Below, one piece after another: positions 21,442-33,285 of a DNA stretch of 64,000 bases (within the stretch, counting starts at the first letter, position 1; every line of letters starts with the position of its first letter). The position numbers were made by a program, and so were the translations under genes. Origin of the DNA: Diphasiastrum complanatum (taxonomy: Eukaryota > Streptophyta > Lycopodiopsida > Lycopodiales > Lycopodiaceae); the NCBI GenBank assembly GCA_029204225.1, contig CM055101.1, forward strand, positions 30,284,519 to 30,348,518, written 5' to 3'. The notes under the pieces were generated by a model. The model saw only the letters and a list, made by a program, of their open reading frames with translations, had not been told where the DNA came from and ran no database searches.

Positions 21442-22731
21442 TGATACTTTCAATGGCAATCGATAAGGCAAATTCCTAACGGTCAATAGGTAATTTTTAG
21501 ATAGCCTATGGACCTCTGAAATGGTCAAGAACCATCCCGCTATAGAAAGCCATGACTTTCAAAAAGCTAAATGGGCTATTAGGATTTCCCTCAATCAGTA
21601 GGCTTTGACCTCGTTTATTAGAAGTTCTTTATAGCCGAAGCAAGTATTTACAAAGTTCACCAATGATTAGAAATCAGTGTAGATAAAACAAGAAGCACCA
21701 ATCATTTCATTCTAACGTGTATACTTATAAACAAAGCCTTTAATTTTAATCGGTGAGACAGATCTGCTCAAAGCTTTTCTGATCACAAATTACAGGATTC
21801 CTTCACTAAGCTGTAATAATAAATGATCACAGTTCATTTCTCAGGTCTTAAAGACACAAACCTACAATCTGTCACATATAGAATTGCAAGAAAACAATTC
21901 AGACTTTTTTTGAAACAATGGATTAATCTTCTACTCTCAAATTCTTGCCAACAAAATAGCAAGGTCTTCAACACTTCCAAAGCCTGCAAGCAAATGTATT
22001 AGAAGCCTTCCAAATGCTCACAACCTGCAACCAAGTGTTAGAGGCAATAAAAGGGAATACAAAATGCAGTTCCCACAATTCAAAACTTGCAGTAACAAAG
22101 TTAGAAAGAACAATTTACAGATCCACAAAAGTGGTAACACAATGCTAACGATCAATATCAGTGAATGAATCAGACAATAAAATGGAAATGGGTGAGAGTG
22201 GAAGGCACCAGGCTACAGCCTCTTCACCTTTGCTCCTCTTCTCCACACACTCCTTCTTGCACAAACTATCTCTTTCTTTTCTCTCTCTCCAAGAAGATGA
22301 CAATCAGAATGTGCCACGTAGAGGCTGGCCCCTTCTAATGCTAGAGAGGCCTGAGGCCCAAAAAGGTGCACCTCTTCATCAATGGGCACCAATAGAGGCT
22401 TTTTGGTAGTTGGGCCCAAACTTAAGGGAAGAGCCCCAAGTTGGTTTTATATTACTAAAGTAGCCTACGGTGAATAAAACTGCCATTTAACTAGTTTTTA
22501 GGATGAACTGGCACCTCTTAGCCCCAACAGAACCGGGAACTAGGGGCATAGGCTTTTTTAGATAAATTTAAGTCCAGCGTAAATTAATAAATAAATAGAG
22601 TGTCAGTGCAACCGGCTATAATGGGCCATTTACGCATTGTTTTTTAACAGTTCCGCGTCAGTGTAATAGCGTGTGGTGACGATTTTTCATCGAAAATAGC
22701 TTGAAAAAGGGGTCTTTTTCCCCACAAACAG

Positions 22732-22747
22732 TGGCGACCTTCACGGG
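22732..22747 (+). other. PBS-like site, possibly tRNA-Arg type
   Basis: TGGCGACCTTCACGGG lies one base after the left LTR end. The first seven bases equal the start of the tRNA-Arg-type PBS known from plant Tat/Ogre elements (TGGCGACTCCGCTGGGG); the remainder matches only partly. In copy 1 (4470-4485) the site is mutated. If this is the PBS, the element reads on +, opposite to its gag-like ORF. Confidence 0.4.
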
Positions 22748-22800
22748 TAAAGAATGGTCCCCATTCTTCGAACTCAGCATCTCGGGTTACAACAAAACCA

Positions 22801-23130
22801 ATGGACTACCTAATGGCATCCTAGGCTGACCCAAAAGCTATACAGCAACATGTCTTCAAGATAAGCAGCAACAGATTACCCCCCTGGACTGACCAAAAAC
22901 ATCCTAGGCCGACCCAAAAGGGTTCCAATCAGCATCAGATCTTCATGAAGAACAACAACAGATTACCCCCCTGGACCGGCCAATAGCATTCTAGGCCGAC
23001 CCAAAAGGGTTCCAATCAGCACCAGATCTTCATGAAGAATAGCAATAAATTACCCCCCTGGACCAGCCAATAGCATCCTAGGCCGACCCAAAAGGGTTCC
23101 AATTAACATCAGATCTTCATGAAGAACATC
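22801..23130. repeat. Four-unit ~87 bp tandem repeat, GAG element copy 2
   Basis: This is the same array as at 4541-4874, with units starting GGACTACCTAATGG, GGACTGACCAA, GGACCGGCCAATAG and GGACCAGCCAATAG. Unit number is the same in both copies. Confidence 0.85.
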
Positions 23131-23219
23131 ATCTCAGGTCCTGCATACAAGGCTTGATAATACTGTAACACAACCAGATCACAATTAGTAGCTTAGCTCA
23201 TTTTCAATTATCATTAAAA

Positions 23220-23252
23220 GGTCCAGTGCCCTATCCATTGGGCTATGGAGTC
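23220..23252 (-). other. tRNA-Arg-like 5' half, GAG element copy 2
   Basis: On the minus strand it begins GACTCCATAGCCCAATGG, then ATAGGGCACTGGACC and TTTTAATG where an anticodon loop would be. This agrees with the first ~38 positions of plant tRNA-Arg genes that begin GACTCC and carry CCCAATGGATA in the D-arm. No 3' half follows. It is better preserved than the copy at 4959-4990. Confidence 0.5.
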
Positions 23253-23512
23253 AGGTCACAAATCATAGGATAAATCATCACAAGATTTCAAATTTTCACA
23301 TGTCAACAAGTGTTCAAAAGGTGCCAGGTGCTAAATTTGCAAAACCAACATGAATGTTGGTTACCTCATGCTGTGGAATTATCGACTGGGTAAAGTAGTA
23401 AGTTATTCTACTGGTTAGATTTATGGTTGGTCAAATTTTTCCGACCTTGGAGGCGGGATGGACTCCTAGGTCAAGACTTTTGTTTCGCTCTTGGCTTCCA
23501 TTCCCATGCATC

Positions 23513-24890
23513 TTAAGCTAGGGAGTTAATGTTCAATGCTTCCAACCTAGAGTCTTCAGGTTTCACACTATGGGTTTGATATCTCTGATAATGGAAATAA
23601 TCCACTCCGGATTCTACTTTTGGTCCCAAGCTTGACTCAACTAGGAACTGATCATTTCTAGATTGATTGTGGCTAGTATAGAATGTGGATATACGAGTGT
23701 CAATCAAAGCATTTTCGTATTGGGATGCAATTCCAATTGCATGATCCATACTAGTCGGATGCTTCTGTCTCACATGGACTTGCATCTCTATTTGCAATCT
23801 ACTTATGAAGCAATCTAATATCAGTTCAATCAGCATTGTATATGGGGTTATGTGCTTCTGCACAAACCAACTATCTCTATGAGCATATCTACTCACAGAC
23901 TCATTATCATACTGCCTCATGGTTACCAACTGGTAACAAGCAAAAGCTACATTTATTGGTGGCGAAAATTCATCCCATAATGCCTTTGCTAGTTTGTCCC
24001 ATGAGTCTAGATAATGATTTTTAAAAATTTCAATATTGTCATACCAATTTCTAGCATCACCAGTCAAGTATAACGGAAACAAGAGCTTCCATTCATTGGG
24101 ATGTGAAAAACCATCTAGGAGAGAGAAGTTCATGAAATTTTGTATGAAAATAGCAGATTTATCACCTCTCTCTCCATCATAATGATCAATCTTCAATAGG
24201 TAAACAGGCTTTGGTCTAACACAGAGGGAGTCGCTAGCAACCAACACAGGTTGCACAATGTTATGATTAGGTTGAACTTTTGATTTTCCACCATCGTACT
24301 CCAACTCATCAAGGTTGGAACCACTTTCAACATGATCGAGGTGTTCATCAAGAGATTGGTGGCACATCTTCAACAAACTATTGATCGTCCATTTCAAAAC
24401 TTTGGGTAGAACTATCCACCATATCAATATTGGTGCCAACACTCACCTCATGAGCATTAGGCTTTTCATGGTCATAGTTCAACACACTACCAATTCCTGC
24501 TAGGGTTTCATCAACTCCAAGAATTGGATTTTGAATCACAATAGGACTATGATTAATAGTCACAAAATAATTGCCATATAGTGCCACATGCTCTTTTTGA
24601 ATCTCCAGGTTATCATCATTGGGACAACTTGGATCATGTTGGGCACTTACAAGCCTCAAGGTATGAGAGTCAATGCATAGGTGGCTAAGGAATTCAGAAA
24701 TCACTAGGTCGTATTCTTTGCTACCCAAGTGCTTCTGACACAACACCTCGCCTACAAGTGAATCTAAAAGAAATGCATACACACCTCCGAGTGCATAGCC
24801 AATGAATTTCATCATGAAATATACAATGGCTTCGAATGCAGCACGGGTGGTCAAGTGCCTAAATGGCAGAAATCCCATGATTCCCTCCAT
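23513..24890 (-). pseudogene. Retrotransposon gag-like ORF, GAG element copy 2
   Basis: Two overlapping minus-strand frames, 24378-24890 (170 codons) and 23513-24442 (309 codons), together cover the whole gag-like protein. The start MEGIMGFLPFRHLTTR at 24890 is the longest supported. The core (about 24200 down to 23680) reads DHYDGERGDKS, WKLLFPLYLTGDARNWYD, FKNHYLDSWDKLAKALWDEF and YQLVTMRQYDNESV, typical of plant Retrotrans_gag. An 11-bp deletion near 24363 relative to copy 1 causes the frame change. It ends NINSLA then stop at 23513. No zinc knuckle or protease is seen downstream. Function would be particle formation; whether it was ever supplied in trans is unknown. Confidence 0.8.
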
Positions 24891-26424
24891 CTAAGTCAAC
24901 CAATGTAGGGCTCACAAACCTTCAACAAAGGCTAAGGCCACAGAAGGATAATCAACTTCCAAGTACAATGGACTCGAAGTCCATAAGGAGCTCGTGCTCC
25001 TCCCGGCAAACGCACCATTGAAGGATAATAAAACGACCCCTAGATAGACTGCCAATGTAGGGAAATGTTAACGGAAGTCATTCTATACCACAATTACAGC
25101 TCAAGCTCCATTGGGTATGGAGTAAAAAATAAGGCCTGTCATGCTCACCAACACTTTCAATGGCAATCGATAAGGCAAATTCCTAACGGTCAATAGATAA
25201 TTTTTAGATAGCCTGTGGAACTCTGAAATGGTCAAGAACCATCCCGCTATAGAAAGCCACGACTTTTGGAAAGCTAAATGGGCTATTAGGATTTCCCTCA
25301 ATCAGTAGGCTTTGACCTTGTTTATTAAAAGTTCTTAACAGCCGAAGCAAGTATTTGCAAAGTTCATCAATGATTAGAAAGCAGTGTAGATAAAACAAGA
25401 AGCAGCAATCATTTTGCTCTAACTTATAAACAAAGCCTTCAATTTTAATCGGTGAGACAGATCTGCTCAAAGCTTTTCTGATCACAAATTACAGGGATTC
25501 CTTCACTAAGCTCCGATAATAAATGATCACGGTTAATTTCTCAGGTCTTAAAGACACAAACCTACAATCTATCACATATAGAATCGCAAGAAAACAGTTT
25601 AGACTTTTTTTGAAACAATGGATTAATCTTCTACTCTCAAATTCTTGCCAACAAAATAGCAAGGTCTTCAACACTTCCAAAGCTTGCAAGCAAATGTATT
25701 AGAAGCCTTCCAAATGCTCACAGCCTACACCCAAGTGTTAGAGGCAATAAAAGGGAATACAAAATGCAGTTCCCACAATTCAAAACTTGCAGTAACAAAG
25801 TTAGAAAGAACAATTTACAGATCCACAAAAGTGGTAACACAATGCTAATGATCAATAGCAGTGAATGAATCAGACAACAAAATGGAAATGGGTGAGAGTG
25901 GAAGGCACCAGGCTACAGCCTCTTCTCCTTTGCTCCTCTTCTCCACACACTCCTTCTTGCACAAACTCTCTCTTTCTTTTTCTCTCTCTCCAAGAAGATG
26001 ACAATCAGAATGTGCTACGTAGAGGCTGGTGCCTTCTAATGCTAGAGAGGGTTGAGGCCCAAAAGGGTGTACCTCTTCATGAAACAGGGGGTTTTTGGTA
26101 GTTGGGCCCAAACTTAAGGGAAGAGCCCCAAGTTTGGTTTTAATAAAGTGGCCTACAATGAATAAAACTGCCATTTAACTGGTTTTTAAGACGAACTGGC
26201 AGCTCCTAGCCCCGACAGACCCGAGAACTAGAGGCATAGGCTTTTTTAGATAAATTTAAGTCCAGCGTAAATTAATAAACAAACAGAGTTTCAATAAAAG
26301 TGCAATCAGCCATAATGGGCCATTTACGTATCGTTTTTTAACAATTTTGCATCAGCGTAATAGTGCGTGGCGACGATTTTTCATCGAAAATAGCTTAAAA
26401 AAGGGGTCTTTTTCCCCGCAAACA

Positions 26425-27099
26425 CATATGTACGTCGCTTGTTGTCAACTCTCTCAACACGATAATGATATCTATATGCCCACATGGCAGTGTATGATTT
26501 ATAGTAAAACACAAAAAAAAAAAGCAGATTTGTGTAAATTAAAATACTATTTAGATATTGAGTAATACAAAAATAAAACTTCACAAAGACAATACTACAC
26601 TAACCTTCTATCCATAAACAAATTCCCATTCTAATTGGGTCACTTCTTCTCCGTTTTTGGTTGCTTTTAGTATCGTATAAAAAATCCATTCACGAGTGCA
26701 TTTTGAAAGTAAAGGCTCCAAAGTTCCATCGTTCTCGAACGCTCTCCTTTTTCTTCGATTGATATTTTTTCTTCATTTCAATGTTATGTTTCTTTCCTTT
26801 TTGACTTGTTCATACCTTGAAATCCACTTTTCCAACTGTCCACAGTTGTATATTATGAACACATCAATTTTCTCTTTTAATTGAGATGAGTCTCTTTTGC
26901 ACACCATTTCCTTGTGGTACTTCACCCTTAACACGTTCTGGACATGCATGTATTGTGTCATAATTCATTCCAAGTACGTTCACCATCTTTCGTGCTTCTT
27001 TTCGTGTTTGAGGTATCATGTTTTTTTTCGAAAGTATGAGTTGCTAGAAAAGAAAACCAAATTAAGTTAATGTAAATACGCTATAAAGTACAGAAGTTG
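26425..27099. other. Unassigned sequence between GAG element copy 2 and X copy 2
   Basis: This is AT-rich sequence not repeated elsewhere in the window. Short frames on both strands (26347-26565 +, 26381-26584 -, 26696-26884 +, 26773-26961 -) overlap one another and match nothing I recognise. It may be the extension of the X region that was lost from copy 1, where GAG element copy 1 is truncated. Confidence 0.6.
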
Positions 27100-27861
27100 T
27101 GCTATGCGTTAAGTACCCAAATAATGACATGACACTACGGTCACTCCATTTGTATGTTGCTTGAAGGTTTAGAATAAGAATTGACGTAGCTAGTCTCGAA
27201 ATGGATGCTCCTGGATACAAAGGAGTATCTGCCTCCTTGCGCAATAGAATCATCCATCTCAAATTGTTCATGATCTCCATTTTCACTAGAAGATGCGTGC
27301 ATAGCATCATTCTCATTTGTTTCATTAAAGTAGGATTCAAACATATTGTGCATTGCTTCATCGTGTTGCACCTCATCATCACCATCATTAGAATCAAGTT
27401 GATTACTCTTTTCTTCAACTATATATGTCTCTTGAATTTATATCATTCTTTGTTCTCTCATGTCCATCAAAACTTGACGTTGATTGTCATTAAAGACGGA
27501 ATGGCATTCAATTTATTGGCTACACACATTAAAAAAATTCAATAAATGACGTATATAGATTGACAGACATTATAATAAAAATCAATCATATAAAATTAAC
27601 AAACCTCAACATCTTGCAAATTCGATGGTTGACCCTGATCTTTTCGTCCAAACTTCCACAAATGATTGACGCATGTGCACCATATTTTAAATTGAAAATA
27701 GTTATTCTACGAGAAACATAAATCAAGTACGTGTCACTTTAGCACAATATTTGAGGTCATGTTTAAGTTATAGTAACAAAGTTTTTATGAACAAGAAAAA
27801 ATGCATGTTTATTATTTACCCTGTTGACTTGAGTAGTGTCTTCATTGCTAAATTGATTTTG
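27100..27861 (-). pseudogene. X fragment copy 2: exon-like pieces on the minus strand
   Basis: This is the longer version of 7292-7826. On the minus strand an exon-like piece near 27610-27710 reads FKIWCTCVNHLWKFGRKD and ends QDVE before GTTTGTTAA. After a ~70-bp AT-rich interval ending TTTTTTTAATGTGTGTAG (about 27523), a second piece leads into an acidic stretch at 27141-27371 (DEAMHNMFESYFNETNEND). Copy 1 has lost about 200 bp of this acidic piece. The arrangement suggests a spliced gene running right to left, interrupted by insertion of element C at 27862. I do not recognise the family. Confidence 0.35.
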
Positions 27862-30470
27862 TGAACTCTAGGGTGAAGACATGTCCTAAGTTCTCAAAGG
27901 CCAAAACATTTATTGGCTTATCATTCACATAAAGTCAAATAAGACTATAAATCAAAACTCGAAAACATTGCATCACATAGATTCATTCACACAACAGTGG
28001 AAGCACTGAGGGGTCAAGATGGGACCCCCCCCCCCCCCCCCGAAAGATTTTTTTTTTGTCATTATGCATATCCAATTGGCCAGTGCCAATTACATATACA
28101 ATGGATTCCAATAGGGGTCTCAAAGTAGGAAAATCAACTTAGCATAGACTTAGTTCTTATTCATTGATCTTAATTCCATATCTATCTTAACAAAAGCATA
28201 GAAATTTCTTTCTAAGTCTTAATCTTTCCGACATGCAATCATGTTGGATCTTAGATTCTTGACATGCAATCACGAGGGTTCATAGATTCTTGACATGCAA
28301 CAATCATGAAGTGACATGCATGGTCATTTGGCAATGCATGGTATGACATGCAAGCTTCAAATCTAACATGCAAGCTTAAAATCTGACATGCATGGACAAT
28401 AGGCCACAGATGGTGCAACATGCAAGCTTCAAATCTGACATGCAAGCTCTAGATTTGACATGCATGGACAATAGGCCAATGATGGCATGACATGCAAGCT
28501 CTAGATCTGACATGCATGGACAATAGACCATAGACGGTATGACATGTAATGGTACTGATCAACCATTCTTACATATGGGTAACAGTTTCAAGAGCATACC
28601 ATAGTTTCAGGAGAAGGTGAGAGAGAGAGAGTGTGTGTGTGTGTGATTTGAAAGGGAGATAGAAATTCGAGAGGGTTTGAACTCCAGAAATCTTGCAATC
28701 CATAAAATAGCATAGCCTCCTCGAGCTAATGCCTCAATCCTCTTCTCCAAAGCACCTGTACACAACAAACAACAAATGGGCAAAGCTTGATGCAACATCC
28801 ATCAATCCTCTTGGTAGTGGGGTGCATTTCCACTAATATAGAGAGTGGCAACATACCATCAAGGTTTACTTTTGCATAAAGTATGCTAACAAGTGTAAAT
28901 CAACATTTCATGACATGCATGTTTAAATCAACATTACTTGACATGCATTAAGCTACTAAAAGCTTAGATCACATAACATGCATGTTTGAATCATTCAAAG
29001 AAAGAGTACCGATAACATTGGATCAAAATCATTTTTGGAAACAACTTCGTATTTTTCATCCTATTTGATGTTTTTCTTTGAAGCATTTCAAGATCTCCAC
29101 TTAAAACATTCTTGCGGTCCTAGTGGACAATCAATATGGTTCAAGAAATTCTTCTCTTGTTTCACTAGTACAACCTTCAATGATTATACGGCCGTAACTA
29201 GTCTCGAGTTGTAAGTTCTTGATAAACATGACCTTCTAGTTCTCCACAAGTAGGCTTCCATTGTTTGATTGTCATCTGGTTCTTCGTCATGCCTATCAGG
29301 AGTCTTTGTCTTCTTTGTCTTTTCCAAGCAGTTCTTGCTTTTTGAAGCACAAGGCCTCTTAAATATCGAGTGGAGCTTTATGTTCTTCTGCATGCATGAA
29401 CATACAAGGTCTTCACGTCAAGTTCATGAAATATTAAACCATCGCTTTGATACCAAACTGTGAACTCGAGGGTGAATGTCCGTCCTAAGTTCTCAAAGGC
29501 CAAAAGATTTATTGGCTTATCATTAACATAAAGTCTCGAATCAACTTAAATAAAAATCAAATAGGACTTTAAATCAAAACTCGAAAACATTGCATCACAT
29601 CGATTCATTCACACAACAGCGGAAGCATTGAGGGGTCAAGATCGTGACCCCCCCCCCCCCCCCGGAAGGATTCTTTTCTTGTCATTACACAAATCCAATT
29701 GGCCAATGCCAATTACATATACAATGGATTCCAATAGGGGTCTCAAAGTAGGAAAATTAACTTAGCATAAACTTAGTTCTTATTCATTGATCTTAATAAC
29801 ATATCTAACTTAACAAAAACATAGAAATTTCTTCCTAAGTCTTAATTTTTCTGACATGCAATCATGTTGGATCTTAGATTCTTCACAGGCAATCCAAATG
29901 GATCTTAGATTCTTGACATGCAATCATGAGGGTTCATAGATTCTTGACATGCAACAGTCATGAAGCGACATGCATGGTCATTTGGAAATGCGCTTTAGAT
30001 CTGACATGCATGGACAATAGGCCACAGATGGTACGACATGCATGCTTCAAATCTGACATGCAAACTCTAGATCTGACATGCATGGACAATAGGCCAATGA
30101 TGACATGCAAGTTCTAGATCTGACATGCATGGACAATAGACCACATATGGTATGACATGCAATGGTACTGATCAACCATTCTTACATATGGGTAACAGTT
30201 TCAAGAGCATACCATGGTTTCAGGAGAAGGTGAAAGAGAGAGAGTGTGTGTGTGTTTGTGTTTGTGATGTGAAAGATGGATAGAAATCCGAGAGCGTTTG
30301 AGCTCCAGAATCCTACAATCCACAAAATAGCATAGCCACTTTGAGCTAATGCCTCAACCCTCTTCTCCAAAGCACCTGTACACAACAAACAACAAGTGGA
30401 CAGAGCTTGGATGCAACATCCTTCAATCGTCTTGGTAGTGGGGCACATTTCCACTTATAGAGAGAGTGGA
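27862..30470 (-). mobile_element. Element C copy 2, LTR to LTR
   Basis: Left LTR 27862-28853 (TGAACTCTAGGGTG to GTGGCAACA), internal 28854-29460, right LTR 29461-30470 (TGAACTCGAGGGTG to about GAGAGAGTGG). Both LTRs carry the GACATGCA minisatellite (28230-28555 and 29850-30165), a C run (17 C at 28025-28041; 16 C at 29648-29663), and a GA/GT microsatellite. The minus-strand internal frame 29184-29393 starts at a longer N-terminus than in copy 1 but has a stop where copy 1 is open. The mutated PBS is at 29438-29456. No pol. No target duplication is visible because the right flank differs from copy 1. Confidence 0.75.
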
Positions 30471-31680
30471 AAGTCCTTCCAAAGTGAGTGAGATGTCAAG
30501 TTCAAGTGCATGAGGGTGAGGAAGACTCCAATTGGACTTAGGGTGGAGTGGAGTGCATGGATGAGGTGTATTAGTTAGAGAAGGTGAACGGGTGATGTGT
30601 ATTAGAATGGGAGAGTTATTATGATGATTTGGCATATGAAGTGAGAGTGTAGGAGGGCACCCCATTCTAGGTGCCAAATAGCCTAGAATGTATGTGGAAA
30701 AGTAGGTGGGAGGTAGGTGGTACAAGGTTTGATCTTGACTTTTAATTACATATAATTTTTCATGGTTACAACTTAGGATTTCACACAAGTGCAATCTTCC
30801 TAAGGAAGAGCCAAGGTATATGTTCATCTTGTTTTTGCATAGTGTCCATTAATTCCTAGGCTCTTTTTTCTAGAGGTTGCCCATCGTCAATCATGCTCAT
30901 TGGCACTTATTTTCTAGAGGTTGCCCATCATCAATCATGGTGAATAAGGTCAAAAGGGTGATCACTCCCTTGGCCTATTCCTGTAGACTCCACTGAACCT
31001 TCATTATAGACTCTTATGAGCCCTCATTATAGACTTAGAAATAAGCCTTCTTTATAGACTCTTCTGAGCCTTCTTTATAGACTTTGTCAAAAGCCTTCTT
31101 GTTTACTGTCTTATTCTTAGAAAGCTTCTTGTTTCGATTCTTGTTCTTTAGGCACTTTCTTCAAGTACCTGCACATACCCTCAAAGAGAGGTCAGTCCTT
31201 GAGCCTAGAGGGCTTCTTATTCTTGTTCTGATTCTTCAGGTACATTCGTGTGTAGGTGCACATCCCTTCAAAGAAAGGTCAGTGTTTATAATACCATCAA
31301 ACATGGTTCATAGAAGATTCTTAGTTCTACAGGTATCAATGCCTGTTAATCAATTCATTAAAGTAATAAATTCATTCAATTTCCAAAAAGAATATTGATC
31401 ATTGATAATTCTATGTCATCAAAGTTTATCTAGGTTTGAAGCTAGGAAAGTTTTTATTACTTAGGAGCAATTTGTCTCTACAAATTACAGATTTGAATGT
31501 AATTCATCTCCTTGTGATAAACTACATATATGCACAAGTACAAAACACAAATAATATAAACCTAGTCAATTTGAAAATATGTTGACTCTTATCTTTTGAT
31601 ATTTAGATAGCATGATTCCTATATGCATATTATTGTTTGATACTCATGTTTTGATTCTTATACGTGGATTCTTATATGAT
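30471..31680. other. Unassigned sequence with short direct repeats
   Basis: This occurs once in the window. It contains a direct repeat of TTTTCTAGAGGTTGCCCATC at about 30867 and 30910, a cluster of TTATAGACTCTT-type phrases at 31000-31090, and a duplicated CAAAGARAGGTCAGT phrase near 31175 and 31270. A minus-strand frame 30423-30827 (134 codons, Pro- and His-rich) starts inside this segment and runs into the element C LTR; I do not consider it coding. Confidence 0.6.
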
Positions 31681-31860
31681 TCTTTTGCATCTTGTTGCAG
31701 GTTATAAACACACATCTATCCATTTTTTTTTTGTTATCACTGGTATGAAAGTCTAACTCTAATATACATTAAAGTTTTGTAGGTGATTTTCATTTTTCTA
31801 CTTCATTTCAATATGTTAGGGTTTATTGTAATATATTGTATGTTTATGAATGTAGTAATC
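31681..31860 (+). other. D-block leader with PBS-like site
   Basis: This is shared with 34994-35172. It contains TGGTATGAAAG at 31741, which resembles the initiator-Met PBS (TGGTATCAGAG) at 9 of 11 positions, and lies before the leader ORF. The sequence before it does not match the LTR at 32608, so the 5' LTR is not recognisable. T-rich acceptor-like sequences ending TTGTTGCAG and TTTTGTAG are also present. Confidence 0.35.
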
Positions 31861-32100
31861 ATGTCGGGGTCCAGTAGTGGCGAGAGCTTGCGAGATTATG
31901 TTTCAAATCTCTATGCATTGCTAACTCCTGAACAAAAAACACAATTGCAAAGTATGCTTAGCCAAGACCTCAAGGGTGGTACCTCACAAGCAGCCGCGAC
32001 TCCCACCCCTACCGAAGAGTCATCCACAAATTTTTATTATGAAGTCGATTCTCAAGGGAACATAATCGCCAACTGTAAAGGGAGGGTGGTTATGGATTGA
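31861..32100 (+). CDS. Short ORF, probable copia leader/gag N-terminus (D copy 2)
   Basis: The ATG at 31861 (MSGSSSGESLRDYV) is preferred over one 26 codons upstream because the upstream part is a hydrophobic run of AT-rich sequence. The 79-residue product has a helix-like segment LYALLTPEQKTQLQSMLSQD, a Thr/Ala/Pro linker and an end with NFYYEVDSQGNIIANCKG. The same ORF is intact in D copy 3 (35173-35412) and only its end remains at 10023-10164. It lies a few bases before RNase H sequence, so the parts between were deleted. I infer it is the start of the element's gag, but the domain is not recognised with certainty. Confidence 0.45.
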   Translation: MSGSSSGESLRDYVSNLYALLTPEQKTQLQSMLSQDLKGGTSQAAATPTPTEESSTNFYYEVDSQGNIIANCKGRVVMD

Positions 32101-32612
32101 TTGTATTCTTTGTGCGAATGCCATTTTGGCGATAGATTATTTGAGTTTTAAGATTCAGACTTTATTGGAGATCAAATGGATAGGAAATCCATAAGTGCAC
32201 ATTGTATTTTAATAGGCGATGGATATGGATGTCAAAGAAACAAGCTACTATCTCATTGTCATCTAGTGTGGCCGTGTACAAAGCACTTACTCATTGCACA
32301 AAAGAGATAATCAAGGATATTCACTTGTTGGATTTTTCATTGAGCTCAATCATCTTTTGTGACAACCTATCAGCCCAAAAGTTGGCAAGCAATCCTATAT
32401 TTCATGCTACGAGCAAGCATATTGAGGTGGCATATCACTTTGTGAGGGAGGAAGTCATGGCAAAGGAGCTGGAGCTTCAACCTGTGCATTCAAAGGAATT
32501 TGTAGTTGATATCTTCACCAAAGCATTGGAAAAAGACTTGTTTACAAAGCATAGAACTTCACTTGGAGTAATCTCAAAGTCTATGATAAAACTAGTTGAA
32601 GAAGGAGTGTGA
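32101..32612 (+). pseudogene. D-block copia RNase H remnant, copy 2
   Basis: This is a copia RNase H domain as at 10166-10677. The first motif region (SDSDFIGD at about 32150) is out of frame with the remainder (32202-32612): SKKQATISLSSSVAVYKAL, IIFCDNLSAQKL, SKHIEVAYHFVREEV, VDIFTKAL. The catalytic Glu position is Val, and the next conserved Glu is also Val (SVAVY). It ends at the LTR start and PPT-like GAAGAAGGAG. Confidence 0.8.
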
Positions 32613-33065
32613 GAAATTGTCAACTAGTTTGATACGTTGGACATATTTCTTTGTTTGGCAATTGAGGCCAATTTCCATATTAGACTTAGAGTTTGACTTC
32701 TCAAAGTTACATTAGTCTAAATGCATTTGAATTACCACTTTTAAAAAGTGAAGGAAATAGTAGAAGGTTGAGTTTGGTAGATTCAAACGTGAATGTTGGA
32801 GACATTGAATCTAGTCCATATTAATAGTAGGATTTTTAGTATGGAGGGAAACCAAGATCATTAATGATGCATGGACGTACTATAAAAGGATATAAACTCA
32901 CAGGAGAAAGGATTCCTCTCCGTCTCATCCCATTTGATGCTTATACATGAGTTTTCTTGGGTTCATCTATCCATTGGTGCACTATCTTGATGATATCTTG
33001 CAATCTTGTGTGTAGAATGCTCATATTTTGTTATATTCAGATCCACATGTGTGAAATATAATAAC
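32608..33065 (+). mobile_element. D-block copia 3' LTR, copy 2
   Basis: This begins TGTGAGAAATTG and matches 10673-11130 and 35876-36333. Homology to the other D copies continues past it to about 33285 and stops in the CT microsatellite. Confidence 0.55.
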
Positions 33066-33285
33066 TTGTTGTTTTTGTATGGACAACAACTTCATATTCT
33101 CATAAGTTCGATGTTTGATGAATTTCTTATTGAGTTTGCATCTCTTTCATTAAGTAGATGTTGATTTTCTACATTGCAAATGGTGTAAATTGTGTTGTCT
33201 TTCAAACCAAAGATCAATGGATGATTTTGAATCATAATGATTGATATTCACAGAAACTAGTTATCACCGTACATGTGGATCCTTT

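Larger units (their letters stand above)
21442..26424. mobile_element. GAG element copy 2, near-complete (LTR - gag only - LTR)
   Basis: Left LTR is 21442-22730 (TGATACTTTC to CACAAACA) and right LTR 25149-26424 (ending CGCAAACA). The internal ~2.4 kb holds the ~87-bp array, a tRNA-Arg-like half and a minus-strand gag-like ORF, with no pol. It resembles the non-autonomous TR-GAG class. Orientation is unclear: the ORF is on the minus strand, but a PBS-like TGGCGACCTTCACGGG follows the left LTR on + and AATAAA signals near the LTR end are on +. Clear target-site duplications are not seen: the right flank does not match the H sequence on the left. Confidence 0.75.

Noticed and set aside
21437-26429. 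Target-site duplication of GAG element copy 2
   Set aside because: The five bases before the left LTR and after the right LTR do not match, and the right flank is not H sequence, so one side was lost or rearranged.
30423-30827. 134-codon minus-strand frame
   Set aside because: Composition is Pro/His/Thr-rich low complexity, it runs across the boundary of an LTR into unrelated sequence, and no domain is visible.
31783-31860. Upstream ATG extension of the leader ORF
   Set aside because: The added 26 residues are a hydrophobic run from AT-rich leader sequence; the ATG at 31861 fits a hydrophilic N-terminus and is equally conserved.
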